Assembly (NCBI GenBank): GCA_028228615.1
Contig: JAOJBS010000002.1
Span: 1 to 64,000 of the forward strand
From: UBA4421 sp028228615
Lineage (GTDB): Bacteria; Pseudomonadota; Gammaproteobacteria; Pseudomonadales; Azotimanducaceae
Reading direction: 5' to 3'
Length of the DNA: 64,000 nucleotides
The position numbers and the translations under genes are program-made. Below the pieces are notes generated by a model, which saw nothing but the letters and a program-made list of their open reading frames with translations, was not told the DNA's origin and searched no databases. This document shows positions 1 through 9,156 of the stretch, one piece after another; the first letter of the stretch is position 1, and each line of letters opens with the position of its first letter.

Positions 1-804
1 TGCAAGTTTGTTGGTGCTATACCCGCCGCTTTGCACGATGGCTCTATGGAATAGGCCTTTAGCTAATGGCGAGGCCATCATTGCTAACGTGTCTCTGGCC
101 CCTGCAGATTCGCCAAAAATCGTTACGTTTTCTGGGTTGCCGCCAAATTGTGCGATGTTGTCGCGCACCCATTTAAGGCCTTGAATAGCGTCTAACGTAC
201 CGTAGTTGCCAGAATCGTCTTCTGGGTTACCGGTGCTCAGCGCCGGGTGGGTAAACCAACCGAATACCCCCAGCCGATAGTTGATGGTGACCACTACTAC
301 GTCGCGCTGCATGGCTAGGTTTGAACCGTTGTAGCTGCCGCCTTGGCCAATACTATTGCCGCCGCCATGTATCCAATACATCACTGGTAGGTCTTCGGCA
401 TTGGGTGGGGCGTAAATATTTAGGTAAAGACAGTCCTCATTGCCAGCTACGCTGCCTTCTGGCGCATCCGGTTGGCCACTGAGTAATGAAGCGAATTGAG
501 GGCACGCAGAGCCTGAAGCCAATGCCTCTATAACACCGTTGGTTTTCGAGGGTTGTACGGGTAAGGGGGCGCGCCAGCGCAGTGGCCCTACCGGTGCCTC
601 AGCGTAAGGAATACCTTTCCAAGTGTAGGCGCCTTTGTCGCCAATGTAGCCTAAAACAGTGCCTGCAGTGGTCATGCGCAAAGTGGCTGTGTCTGCCTTG
701 AGGCTCTTAGTTATAGGGTATTGACGTTCATAAAGAGCGAAACCGGCAGAAAATACCAAAAGCCCAATTGAGAAATAGATAAAAAATGGTAATTTTACTT
801 TCAT
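1..804 (-). CDS. Carboxylesterase type B (carboxylesterase/lipase family), C-terminus cut by window edge
   Basis: Reading the minus strand from the ATG at 804 gives 268 residues with no stop before base 1. An N-terminal hydrophobic segment (about residues 5-24) suggests a signal peptide or anchor. It is followed by the type B esterase hallmarks: a GIPYAEAPVGPLRW segment, NEDCLYLNIY, the oxyanion-hole stretch IHGGGNS and the nucleophile elbow GESAG (Ser near residue 233). The family normally has about 500-560 residues, so the Glu and His of the triad lie outside the window. It probably hydrolyses esters in the periplasm or outside the cell. The substrate cannot be told from sequence. The family call is secure. 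Confidence 0.9.
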   Translation of the reverse strand, partial: MKVKLPFFIYFSIGLLVFSAGFALYERQYPITKSLKADTATLRMTTAGTVLGYIGDKGAYTWKGIPYAEAPVGPLRWRAPLPVQPSKTNGVIEALASGSACPQFASLLSGQPDAPEGSVAGNEDCLYLNIYAPPNAEDLPVMYWIHGGGNSIGQGGSYNGSNLAMQRDVVVVTINYRLGVFGWFTHPALSTGNPEDDSGNYGTLDAIQGLKWVRDNIAQFGGNPENVTIFGESAGARDTLAMMASPLAKGLFHRAIVQSGGYSTNKLA

Positions 805-1062
805 GTATGTGTTCTCAATGTTCCTGCACCGGGCGTTATGCTTTGCTTAAACCTAATTTGTAGCGCGCCTCAATGAATTAGAACCGGTGGCCCTTTAGTT
901 AGTTTCATTTCAGTTGTTGGGTGATTTTGCCTTGTTCGCCAAAAGTTCGTTCGCCTGTTCGTGATGGGCGGCAGGTTATAGGCGACACTCGACAGGTCAT
1001 ACAACCGTTACAAGCAGAACGCCTATTGTTGTGCACGTCTCGTTTACATAGAGCTGCGAATT

Positions 1063-1470
1063 CTAAGCTGAGTTTTCAGCGGCCAATATTTGTTCAAGCA
1101 GTGCCAGCGAGCCGAGCATGCCTTTCTTTATAAACGGCTCCACTTCAACAGGCGCAACGTCAGTGCACCAAACAAATTCTGTGCCTTGTGCGGTATCACC
1201 CTCTTGCGGGTTAAGTTTGATTGACGCCAAGTGCGACTTTAGCGGCGGTATGGACTCTACTACCGAATATTCCATAAACATTTGTGCATCATCATGACTC
1301 ACAATGCGTTCAGCTAAACCACCAGCGCCTTCCATTTTGAAGCGTCTCACTTCGCCATCGAACTCGCAGGATGCAACGCCCGGTACCCAATCTACTCGGC
1401 CCGGCGAGCCCACAATGGCCCAAATGGTTGCAGGTGAATAAGGTAAGAAATGCTTCACTTCAATACTCAT
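1063..1470 (-). CDS. SRPBCC family protein (polyketide cyclase/START-like fold)
   Basis: This is a 135-residue cytoplasmic protein. It starts with the typical SRPBCC opening: a short first strand (EVKHFLPYSPATIWAIVG), then the DWVPGV motif and alternating strands through VEPFIKKGM near the end. The frame is open further upstream, but the ATG at 1470 is chosen because a GGGAG Shine-Dalgarno sits just before it and the family homology begins there. The fold forms a hydrophobic cavity that binds lipids, polyketides or aromatic ligands, and no catalytic residues can be assigned. It stands alone between a divergent DUF1330 gene and the esterase. Confidence 0.8.
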   Translation of the reverse strand: MSIEVKHFLPYSPATIWAIVGSPGRVDWVPGVASCEFDGEVRRFKMEGAGGLAERIVSHDDAQMFMEYSVVESIPPLKSHLASIKLNPQEGDTAQGTEFVWCTDVAPVEVEPFIKKGMLGSLALLEQILAAENSA

Positions 1471-1723
1471 GAATAACGCTCCCCAGCTGTTATTTAGGTG
1501 TCGTCGGCGGACGCCCACGGCACACCAATTTATAAGTTTTACTGTTTGCGCTAGGCCGCACATTAACTAGATTTGCGTTAAATCATTGGTCAATGAGTGA
1601 TTAGGCAGGGCGGTATTCTAGCCGAAGATCACGGGCTTTGTTAACTTGGGATGCGTAGAGATGTACATAGGCGGCAACCACTTGTCTAATGTGGGTTAAG
1701 TTAGGAATTAAGGCAGGCGAAAA

Positions 1724-2143
1724 ATGCACGGTACTGAACCCTCTGAAGCCCAGTTAGCGGCCCTTGAAACCATGGCGCAAGGTGGCGACGACGGACCGTT
1801 CACTATGGTCAATATTATTAAATATAAAGATCAGGCCATATACCCTGAGGGCTACGACGGCCCCGCGTGCACTGGTCGTGAAGCTTATGCCCAGTATACG
1901 AACACCGTCGGTCCGTTGATTTATGCCTTAGGGGGCAGCGTTGCGTTTCAACAAGACCGCGAGCTGCTATTTGTGGGCGATGCAACAGCAGACGCGGATG
2001 AGGTGATTATCGTCAACTACCCCTCGCGTAAGGCTTATCTGAATATGTTTTATAGCCCAGCTTATCAAGGCGTGATTGTGCATCGTATGGCCGGGCTAGT
2101 GTCTCGAGTGCTTTATCAATGTACTGCAAAAGAGCGCAGATAA
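1724..2143 (+). CDS. DUF1330 family protein
   Basis: This is a 139-residue soluble protein. The central part has the DUF1330 pattern (ferredoxin-like alpha+beta, dimeric alpha-beta-barrel class): FTMVNIIKYK, then EAYAQYTNTVGPLI, LLFVGDA, VIIVNYPSRKAYLNMF and a final IVHRMAGL. Members are small and of unknown enzymology. Some related folds are monooxygenases. A tandem 13-bp repeat begins 24 bp after the stop. The following PPOX gene is on the same strand but 220 bp away, so co-transcription is uncertain. Confidence 0.8.
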   Translation: MHGTEPSEAQLAALETMAQGGDDGPFTMVNIIKYKDQAIYPEGYDGPACTGREAYAQYTNTVGPLIYALGGSVAFQQDRELLFVGDATADADEVIIVNYPSRKAYLNMFYSPAYQGVIVHRMAGLVSRVLYQCTAKERR

Positions 2144-2167
2144 AGCGCATGGCGCAAAACGCGCTGC

Positions 2168-2211
2168 TAAAGAGCACAACTAAAGAGCACAACTAAAGAG
2201 CACAACTAAAG
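2168..2211 (+). repeat. Short tandem repeat, 13-bp unit, three full copies
   Basis: The unit TAAAGAGCACAAC occurs three times without change (2168-2206), followed by a partial fourth copy. Each copy carries a TAA. The array lies just downstream of the DUF1330 stop codon. Confidence 0.9.
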
Positions 2212-2310
2212 TGCGCAGCCAACGTGCGAGCAAGATTTTAAGCAACTGCCTTGGCCCTTACCGCAGCAAGATATGGGTTAAAGTGTAGTTGAATAAAAAC
2301 CGAGTGAAGC

Positions 2311-2350
2311 AAAGACCAATAAAGACCAATAAAGATTAATAAAAACAAAT
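2311..2350 (+). repeat. Short tandem repeat, 10-bp unit, four copies
   Basis: AAAGACCAAT occurs twice exactly, then as AAAGATTAAT and AAAAACAAAT. It sits just upstream of the ribosome binding site (AAAGAGG) of the PPOX gene at 2364, so it is part of that gene's leader. Confidence 0.8.
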
Positions 2351-2363
2351 AAAAGAGGCAGTT

Positions 2364-2900
2364 ATGGCCGAGTATTTTACCGCGCTAAATCAAGACCACG
2401 TGGCCTTTATAAAGGCTCAGTCAATCTTCTTTGTGGCCACAGCGGACGCCACTAGTCCTATCAATGTCTCCCCCAAAGGTATGGATAGCCTGCGGATTTT
2501 GGCGGGTAATAAGCTGGTTTGGATGAATCTCACCGGCAGCGGTAACGAAACTTATACCCACTTGCAGAGCACTCCGCGCATGACCCTTATGTGGTGTTCA
2601 TTCGCCAAACAACCTCTCATTTTACGCGTGTATGGCAACGCCACCTGTGTGCTGCCCAGTGACGATGCTTGGTCAGACTATGCAGTGTTAATACCAGAGC
2701 AGGTGGGCGCGCGGCAGTTCTTTGTGATGGACATTGAGGTGGCGCAGACTTCCTGTGGCTGGGCGGTGCCGGAAATGCAGTTGGTTAAAGAGCGGCCCAC
2801 GCTGAGCAAGTTTACGCAAAATATGGGCGCGGAAAAGATACAAGCTTCTTGGGCAAAATCACAGCCGCGCCCCAAGGATTTTCAGTCTAGCTCCAGCTAG
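2364..2900 (+). CDS. PPOX-class (pyridoxamine 5'-phosphate oxidase-like) flavin-binding protein
   Basis: This is a 178-residue cytoplasmic protein starting at an ATG preceded by AAAGAGG. The split-barrel PPOX fold is recognised from FFVATADATSPINVSPKG (residues about 20-38), LVWMNLTGSGNETYTHLQ and a C-terminal FVMDIEVAQTSCGWAVPEM segment. This subgroup ('pyridoxamine 5'-phosphate oxidase family protein') usually binds FMN, F420 or haem, and few members are true PdxH enzymes. It lacks the C-terminal substrate region of PdxH, so a pyridoxal function should not be assumed. Confidence 0.82.
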   Translation: MAEYFTALNQDHVAFIKAQSIFFVATADATSPINVSPKGMDSLRILAGNKLVWMNLTGSGNETYTHLQSTPRMTLMWCSFAKQPLILRVYGNATCVLPSDDAWSDYAVLIPEQVGARQFFVMDIEVAQTSCGWAVPEMQLVKERPTLSKFTQNMGAEKIQASWAKSQPRPKDFQSSSS

Positions 2901-3083
2901 CAGGCTTCAGCCCCGCAATCTGTTGATGCAAGCGGGTCAAAATTGCGCCTCATTAACACCCTTTGGTTTGCAGTTGTTTATGCAAACGTCTGCCGTGTTT
3001 GCCCTCAAAGTTAGCCACGCTACTGCATGTTTATCCCGCGGGAGGTGTGATAAAACTAAGGCATAAGAGTTAGGGGAAAAAAT

Positions 3084-4796
3084 ATGAGTCAGTTAGATCT
3101 AATTGTGCGCGGTGGCCGGGTGATTGATGGCACCGGCGATGGCGAGTTTACCGGTGATATTGGCGTGCGCGATGGCAAAATTGCCGAGATCAGCACTAAT
3201 GGACCCATCACCACGCAAGCCAAGCAAACGCTGTCCGCAGATGGCGCAATTGTCGCCCCTGGCTTTGTTGATATTCACACCCATTACGATGGCCAAGCCA
3301 CTTGGTCTAACCGCATGTCGCCTTCTAGCCATCATGGTGTGACCAGTGTGGTGATGGGTAACTGTGGTGTGGGCTTTGCCCCGGTTCGGCCCACAGATCA
3401 CGACTTACTGATTGAGCTGATGGAAGGGGTAGAAGACATTCCCGGTGTGGCCCTAAACGAGGGTTTGAGCTGGGACTGGGAAAGCTTCCCGGATTACATG
3501 GACTATTTGTCCAAGCGCCAGTTTGATATGGATGTGGGCGCCCAGATACCTCACGCGGCGTTGCGTGTTTATGTCATGGGCCAGCGCGGCGCTGATCGTG
3601 AACCGGCGACTCCTGAAGACATTGCCCAGATGCGCCAGCTCACTGTAGAAGCCATGGCCGCCGGCGCGTTGGGTTTTACCAGTTCGCGGACGCTGAATCA
3701 CCGAACCTCTCGTGGCGAGCCTACGCCCACGTTGCAAGCTGAAGTGGACGAATTGTTAGGTATGGCCAGCGCGCTAAAAACTGCAGGGCGCGGGGTAATG
3801 GAAATGATCTCCGACTTTGACGACCTAGAAAGCGAATTCTCTCTGCTCAAGCAGATGGTGGACACCTCTGGCAGGCCTATGTCCATTTCCTTAGCGCAAG
3901 GCTTGAGTCCGCATGGGTGGCGCAAAATCCTAGGTAAAATCGAACAAGCCAGCGACAGCGGTTTAGTGATGCGTGGCCAAGTTGCACCGCGCCCAATTGG
4001 TATATTGTTGGGTTTGACTACAACGCTAGCGCCATTTACTACGCGTCCGTCATTTACTGAATTGGGTCAGCTGCCTTTGGCCGAGCGATGTTTAGCTCTT
4101 GCAGATCCAGTGCGCAAGGCGAATATTTTGGCTGAGGAAACCGGCCGCGGTTTTGCACGTCTTTATCACTTAATGGATGAAGGGCGGAAGATTTGGTTAA
4201 TGACCGATCCGCCTAACTATGAGCCAGACCCCAAGGACAGTTTGTATGCCCAGGCTACCCAGCGCGGCTTAGACCCTTGGTCCTATATTTATGATGTGCT
4301 GTTACAAAACAACGGCAGCAATCTGCTGTATACGCCTTTTGCCAACTATGCCGAAGACAATTTGGATTGCTGCCGCGACATGATTTTGCACAAAGACACG
4401 GTAATGGGCTTAGGCGACGGCGGTGCCCATGTGGGCACTATTTGCGATGCCAGCTTTATCACCACACTGATTACCCATTGGGGCCGCGACCGCAGCAGGG
4501 GCGAGGGCATAGACCTGCCTACGCTGATTAAGTGCCAGACCCAAGACACTGCTAGGGCCGTGGAATTATATGATCGGGGCACGTTACAGGTGGGTATGAA
4601 GGCAGACCTGAATATTATCGATTTTGACAATCTGCATGCGGGCTTGCCAGAAATAGTCAACGACCTACCTGCGGGTGGTGCGCGCTTACAACAAAAGGCG
4701 CGCGGCTATGAGACCACTATAGTGTCAGGTGAAGTCACCTATGTACGCGGCGAAGCCACTGATGCACTGCCTGGCCGTCTGATTCGTAAGTCCTAG
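3084..4796 (+). CDS. Amidohydrolase, D-aminoacylase / N-acyl-D-amino-acid deacylase family
   Basis: This 570-residue amidohydrolase begins with the usual small beta-sandwich (DLIVRGGRVIDGTG), leading to the metal-binding FVDIHTHYDG (His65, His67). It continues with GNCGVGFAP (Cys94 region) and GALGFTSSRT. Near the C-terminus it has GDGGAHVGTICDAS, which holds the catalytic Asp of the family. The D-aminoacylase family hydrolyses N-acyl-D-amino acids, hydantoin-like or related amides. Exact substrate is unknown. A CaiB/BaiF CoA-transferase (54 bp downstream) and a GPH symporter follow, so the three genes probably form one uptake/catabolic operon. Confidence 0.85.
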   Translation: MSQLDLIVRGGRVIDGTGDGEFTGDIGVRDGKIAEISTNGPITTQAKQTLSADGAIVAPGFVDIHTHYDGQATWSNRMSPSSHHGVTSVVMGNCGVGFAPVRPTDHDLLIELMEGVEDIPGVALNEGLSWDWESFPDYMDYLSKRQFDMDVGAQIPHAALRVYVMGQRGADREPATPEDIAQMRQLTVEAMAAGALGFTSSRTLNHRTSRGEPTPTLQAEVDELLGMASALKTAGRGVMEMISDFDDLESEFSLLKQMVDTSGRPMSISLAQGLSPHGWRKILGKIEQASDSGLVMRGQVAPRPIGILLGLTTTLAPFTTRPSFTELGQLPLAERCLALADPVRKANILAEETGRGFARLYHLMDEGRKIWLMTDPPNYEPDPKDSLYAQATQRGLDPWSYIYDVLLQNNGSNLLYTPFANYAEDNLDCCRDMILHKDTVMGLGDGGAHVGTICDASFITTLITHWGRDRSRGEGIDLPTLIKCQTQDTARAVELYDRGTLQVGMKADLNIIDFDNLHAGLPEIVNDLPAGGARLQQKARGYETTIVSGEVTYVRGEATDALPGRLIRKS

Positions 4797-4850
4797 GCTT
4801 TACCTTTTTAGAATGAGTTAAGTAGGACATTTGGGGGATAATGGTTAGCT

Positions 4851-6041
4851 ATGGATGGACCGCTTAAACATATTAGAGTTTTGGATTTAACCATTGCACG
4901 GGCAGGTCCTATGGCAGTGCGCCTGCTGGCCGATTGGGGCGCGGATGTCATTAAAATAGAACCGCCGCCGCGTAAAGACGCTCAGGGTAGTTCTGTCACT
5001 GGTGGCCGCCGTGGCCCCGACGAGCAAAATTTGCATCGCAATAAACGCTCACTGGCCATTGATCTAAAATCCGATGCAGGTAAAAGCCTCTTTCACAGGC
5101 TTGCAGCAGATGCGGACGTGGTGGTGGAGAATTTTCGCAGCGACGTGAAGTATCGGCTTGGCGTAGATTACGCAACCTTAAAAGCCATTAATGGCAAAAT
5201 CATTTACGCCAGCATTTCTGGCTTTGGTCAAGATGGCCCTTACAGCAAGCGCCCCGGGGTTGATCAAATTATTCAGGGTATGAGCGGCCTGATGTCTGTT
5301 ACCGGCGAACCGGGGCACGGCCCCATGCGTGTGGGTGTGGCCATTTCTGACACCTCGGCAGGTATGTTTTTGGGCCAAGGTATTTTGCTTGCGCTACTGC
5401 ACCGAGAGCGCACGGGTGAAGGGCAGTGGGTGCATACGTCATTGCTTGAATCCATGCTGTCGAAATTAGATTTCCAAGGCGCGCGCTACACCATGAGTGG
5501 AGAGGTGCCAGACCAGCAAGGCAACGATCATCCCACGCAGGTACCTATGGGTACTTTTACCGCCAAAGACGGCCATGTAAATATTGCCGCCTTTGGTGCG
5601 CAAATGTGGCAAAGGTTTTGTGATGCGCTCAATGCTCAAGCCCTATTTGCGCATCCAGATTATGCCAGCGTGGGTGCTCGAACTCGGCACAGGGAGCAGA
5701 TTAAAGCGGATATGAATTTGCTCACTCAGCAATTCTCGGTGGCAGAATTAGTTAATCGGTTGAATGATGCGGGCGTACCCTGCGGCCCCATCAACACTAT
5801 TGCGGATGGGTTTGAAGATGAGCAGGTAAAACACTTGGCTATGGCGGTTAACGCACCGCACCCTGAAATGGGTGATTTAGGTTTAGTGCGCTCACCGATC
5901 AATTTATCTAGCTTTCCGCATCCGTCGCAATTAGATCACGGCGCACCAGATCCTGGGGCGGATTCGCGCTCGGTTTTGCAATCGTTAGGTATCAGTGATG
6001 ACGAAATTCACCAGTTAGAACAGCAAGGAATCATTGGGTAA
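4851..6041 (+). CDS. Family III CoA-transferase (CaiB/BaiF)
   Basis: This is a 396-residue protein of normal family length. The N-terminal Rossmann part contains VLDLTIARAGPMAVRLLADWGADVIKIEPP, written here only as the landmark positions 10-39. The catalytic Asp is most likely Asp167 in VAISDTSAG, matching the Asp that forms the acyl anhydride in formyl-CoA transferase. It transfers CoA between carboxylic acids in the cytoplasm, and donor and acceptor are unknown. Its stop codon overlaps the ATG of the next gene (TAATG at 6039-6043), which implies translational coupling with the GPH symporter. Confidence 0.92.
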   Translation: MDGPLKHIRVLDLTIARAGPMAVRLLADWGADVIKIEPPPRKDAQGSSVTGGRRGPDEQNLHRNKRSLAIDLKSDAGKSLFHRLAADADVVVENFRSDVKYRLGVDYATLKAINGKIIYASISGFGQDGPYSKRPGVDQIIQGMSGLMSVTGEPGHGPMRVGVAISDTSAGMFLGQGILLALLHRERTGEGQWVHTSLLESMLSKLDFQGARYTMSGEVPDQQGNDHPTQVPMGTFTAKDGHVNIAAFGAQMWQRFCDALNAQALFAHPDYASVGARTRHREQIKADMNLLTQQFSVAELVNRLNDAGVPCGPINTIADGFEDEQVKHLAMAVNAPHPEMGDLGLVRSPINLSSFPHPSQLDHGAPDPGADSRSVLQSLGISDDEIHQLEQQGIIG

Positions 6042-7384
6042 TGAAGCTAAAAGCCAGTTTGGGTTACGCGGTAGGCGACTTAGGCATTAACTTGTACTTT
6101 ATTTCCACGCTGACTTATCTTTTGTACTTCTACACCGATGTGCTGGGTATCAGCGCCGCCGCTGCCGCAGGGGTTTTCTTGGTGGCGCGGTTAGTTGACG
6201 CGGTCACTGACCCGCTGATGGGCGCCATAGCCGAGCGTACCCGCACGCGTTGGGGGCGTCTGCGTCCCTACCTTTTGTTTGGCGCCATTCCATTAGGTGT
6301 TATTACCGTTGCGACCTTTACCGTGCCGGATTTAGATGAGAGCGGCAAAGTCATTTGGGCTTATGTCACTTACACCTTGTTTGGCATTTTATACACCGTT
6401 GTCACCATTCCTTATTCTGCGCTAACGGCATCTTTAACTGATGACTATCAAGAGCGCACAAAGTTATCTACTTTTCGCATGGCGTTTGCCTTTACCGGCG
6501 CGGTGATTGTTTCGGTGGGGGTGGCCGAGTTAGTGCAAGGGTTTGCAAGTCCCGCTGAAGGCTACGCAGTGGTCATGACTATATTTGCCGTTGTGGCGAC
6601 ACTGTTGTTGTTAGTTACTTTTTTCAATACCCGCGAGGTTATTCAGCCGCCGGTAGATGAGAAGTTGTCACTCAACGACAGCTTTCGTGCGGTTTTTTAT
6701 AATCCACCCTTAATGATTGTGATTGCTTTGTTTACGCTTGGCATGCTGAGTTTTACTGTTAGGCAGACGGTGACGGTGTATTACTTTTCCTACAATGTGG
6801 GGCGGTCAGATTTAATTGGCACCTTTTTTGGTGCCACGTTAGCGACCATGTTTGTCGGCTTGGTCTTCGTGCCTAAGTTGGCGGAGCGCTTTAGCAAAGC
6901 CGGGGCCATTCAGATCGGTGCGCTGTTTACCGTGCTTGCCAGTATCGGCTTTTATTTCACCCCAGTAGATGCGCCTATGTGGGTGATTTTTTGGGGTTGC
7001 CTTGTGGCTTTAGGCGGTGCGCCCATTGCAGTTTTGGGCTGGGCGATGATTCCCGACACTGTAGATTATGCCCAATGGCGTTTTGGTAAACGCGCAGATG
7101 GCGCGGTTTATTCTATGTCCAGTTTCTTTCAGAAGCTGGCCAAGGCATTGGGTGGCGCAGGTGTGGCCACAGCCCTCGCCGCAGTGGGTTATGTGGCCAA
7201 CCAACCTCAGTCCGCGGAAACCCTAGAAATGATTTTGAATTTAATGACCATTGTGCCAATAGTCTTAATGGCGGCAACGATTTTGCTGGCGCGTCTTTAT
7301 AAGATAGACGGCGAGGCCCACGCCCAGATGCGCGCGGAGCTGGCTGAGCGTTATGGTTCTCAAACGCCGGTCACAGATCATTAA
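6041..7384 (+). CDS. MFS transporter of the GPH (glycoside-pentoside-hexuronide:cation symporter) family
   Basis: This is a 447-residue inner-membrane protein with 12 predicted hydrophobic segments. It opens with the GPH signature YAVGDLGINLYF and YFYTDVLGI, then DPLMGAIAERTRTRWGRLRPYLL in the first cytoplasmic loop (positions about 55-80). The second half carries WAMIPDTVDYAQWRFGKRADG, also typical. GPH members import sugars or sulfonates with Na+ or H+. Its coupling with a CoA-transferase and an amidohydrolase suggests a carboxylated or acylated substrate. A paralogue lies at 38300-39691. Confidence 0.9.
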   Translation: MKLKASLGYAVGDLGINLYFISTLTYLLYFYTDVLGISAAAAAGVFLVARLVDAVTDPLMGAIAERTRTRWGRLRPYLLFGAIPLGVITVATFTVPDLDESGKVIWAYVTYTLFGILYTVVTIPYSALTASLTDDYQERTKLSTFRMAFAFTGAVIVSVGVAELVQGFASPAEGYAVVMTIFAVVATLLLLVTFFNTREVIQPPVDEKLSLNDSFRAVFYNPPLMIVIALFTLGMLSFTVRQTVTVYYFSYNVGRSDLIGTFFGATLATMFVGLVFVPKLAERFSKAGAIQIGALFTVLASIGFYFTPVDAPMWVIFWGCLVALGGAPIAVLGWAMIPDTVDYAQWRFGKRADGAVYSMSSFFQKLAKALGGAGVATALAAVGYVANQPQSAETLEMILNLMTIVPIVLMAATILLARLYKIDGEAHAQMRAELAERYGSQTPVTDH

Positions 7385-7476
7385 GGTGGTGACGGCTGCA
7401 CAGATTTAGGGCCATAGACACCGCTACCATTTTCTAAAATTACAGCATAGTGCCGCTCTATGCGGCTAGACTGTCG

Positions 7477-8361
7477 TTAGCGGACCCATTCGAGAAAGAG
7501 AATTTTCATCGCCATAGCCACAGCAATGGGTTGGTCAAACATCAGGTGATGATAGGTGCCCGGTACGGTAATGCTCGGCATTTTGCCGTCGGTCATAGCC
7601 AGCATCTGTTCGCCGTAATATGCGCCCTCATCTTCGCTCTGCTCGCCGAGCATGAGCGCGGTACGGCAAGTTAATTGACGGAACTTGTCTTCTTGATCGC
7701 TACCCATCTCAATATAGTCGAATATACCCGGGTCAAATTTCCACGTCCATCCGCCTTCTACTTCTTTGAGACCGTAGTCACCCAGATGCCGAAGTACCTC
7801 CGGGTGCACACCGGGTTGTTCAGGAATAAAGCGAAAGCGGCCTAGGGCGGTTTCTTTTTCTTCATATACGCGCAGTTTACGGCCGGCTTCTACGCCTTCG
7901 CGCTCAACCCGTAAACCCCATTCTATGTATTCGGCTTTGGGTGCTACGGTAAAATCCATAAACAGCACGCCGGTCATCTGCTCGCCAAAGTAGTGGGCGG
8001 CCTCCAATGCCGCAAAACCGCCAAAACTGTGTCCTACAACAATGGGTTTAGGCCCCAGTTCGGCAGCTTCGCAAACGGCCCAGACTTCTCTGGCAAAGGC
8101 CTCGCCACTGTAGCGCTCACGCCAGCCACTGTTGCCATTGCCAGACAGGTCTAAGGCCGCAATGCGGAAGTTGTCCGCTAGGAAGGGGGCGGTGAAGCGC
8201 CACCATTCCATGTGGGCATTACTGCCGTGTATTAATACAACACCGGGCTTACCAATTTCGCCCCAAGTCGTGTACGCAATGTCGATATCGTCGACTTTTA
8301 CCGTTGCATATTCAGAGGGTGCCGCCATTGCGGTGTTATACCAAAAGGGTAATTCGGACAT
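7477..8361 (-). CDS. Alpha/beta hydrolase
   Basis: This is a 294-residue cytoplasmic alpha/beta hydrolase. The oxyanion segment is LIHGSNAH (residues 43-50), the strand-6 DLSGNGNSG matches the epoxide hydrolase/haloperoxidase type, and the nucleophile elbow is GHSFGG with Ser112. The catalytic His is probably in GTYHHLMFDQP near residue 275. No signal peptide is seen. The AGGTT upstream of the ATG serves as Shine-Dalgarno. It converges with the GPH symporter gene 92 bp away. Esterase, epoxide hydrolase or C-C hydrolase activity are all possible. Confidence 0.85.
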   Translation of the reverse strand: MSELPFWYNTAMAAPSEYATVKVDDIDIAYTTWGEIGKPGVVLIHGSNAHMEWWRFTAPFLADNFRIAALDLSGNGNSGWRERYSGEAFAREVWAVCEAAELGPKPIVVGHSFGGFAALEAAHYFGEQMTGVLFMDFTVAPKAEYIEWGLRVEREGVEAGRKLRVYEEKETALGRFRFIPEQPGVHPEVLRHLGDYGLKEVEGGWTWKFDPGIFDYIEMGSDQEDKFRQLTCRTALMLGEQSEDEGAYYGEQMLAMTDGKMPSITVPGTYHHLMFDQPIAVAMAMKILFLEWVR

Positions 8362-8692
8362 GAGTACAACCTGCTAATTCTAAAAGTTAAACGCTGCCTA
8401 CGAGAAGGCCTCTACAACAAGGCACCTATAAAAAGGCATTCTTAAAAAAGCATCGAACAGCAGAGCCTTTAAAAGTGCGCGGAAAAAAAGAGCGCAACGT
8501 TAGCACGCAAACAGTCAGGTCTATAAGTACTAGGGCGACTTTATTTGGCACCATTTTTGTGATCTATGTCATTCAGCGTATTGTCGTTAGCTGCTGCGCA
8601 ATAAGAAACCTCGTCTGAATAAATAAAGCCCCTTTTACTCTTTGCCCAGTTCTTGTTAGCTTGCGAGCACATTTTTACTCAGGCGTTCGCCA
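8362..8692. other. Divergent spacer without a recognised gene
   Basis: This is 331 bp between the divergently transcribed alpha/beta hydrolase and CPXCG-protein genes. It must contain both promoters, but no convincing -35/-10 pair or hairpin stands out. A degenerate run of AAGGC-type motifs (8405-8470) is visible. Confidence 0.5.
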
Positions 8693-8890
8693 ATGCACTT
8701 TGACACTGAATCCACCGACATCACTTGCCCTTACTGTGGCGAATCCTACGAGTTGGTGGTGGACACCAGTGGCGGCGAGCAAAACTATATAGAAGATTGC
8801 TTTGTTTGCTGCGCGCCCATTAACTTTACTATCCAGATTGATGGCCAAGGTAATTTCAGCGTGCTGGCCATGCACGAAAACGACTGTTAA
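8693..8890 (+). CDS. CPXCG-motif cysteine-rich zinc protein
   Basis: This is a 65-residue protein with CPYCGESYE at residues 12-20 and a second pair CFVCCAPI at about 37-44, so two CxxC knuckles for one Zn2+. Length and motif match the small proteobacterial family named 'CPXCG motif-containing cysteine-rich protein'. Its function is unknown. It is probably a single gene with its own promoter, and the next gene starts 266 bp later. Confidence 0.85.
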   Translation: MHFDTESTDITCPYCGESYELVVDTSGGEQNYIEDCFVCCAPINFTIQIDGQGNFSVLAMHENDC

Positions 8891-9156
8891 AACGTCGCTG
8901 GCGATTGCTCGATTGCTCGATAGTTTGATGGCTCCATGGGGCGTCGACTCGGCGCAGGCGAATGCGCTTGAACGAGCGTTTATACCTAAAGCCGTCCAGG
9001 CTTGAGTGTGGTTGGGAGACCTCACGTACGCTTGTTTTAACGACAGATAACACGTTATAACCCTTACTGAGAAGAGCGTATGGGCAGCGTGTGACGTGCA
9101 CGCGGAACGAGAAAAAGGCAAAAGGTAAAAGGGGAGAGAACAATGGGGAGAGAGCA

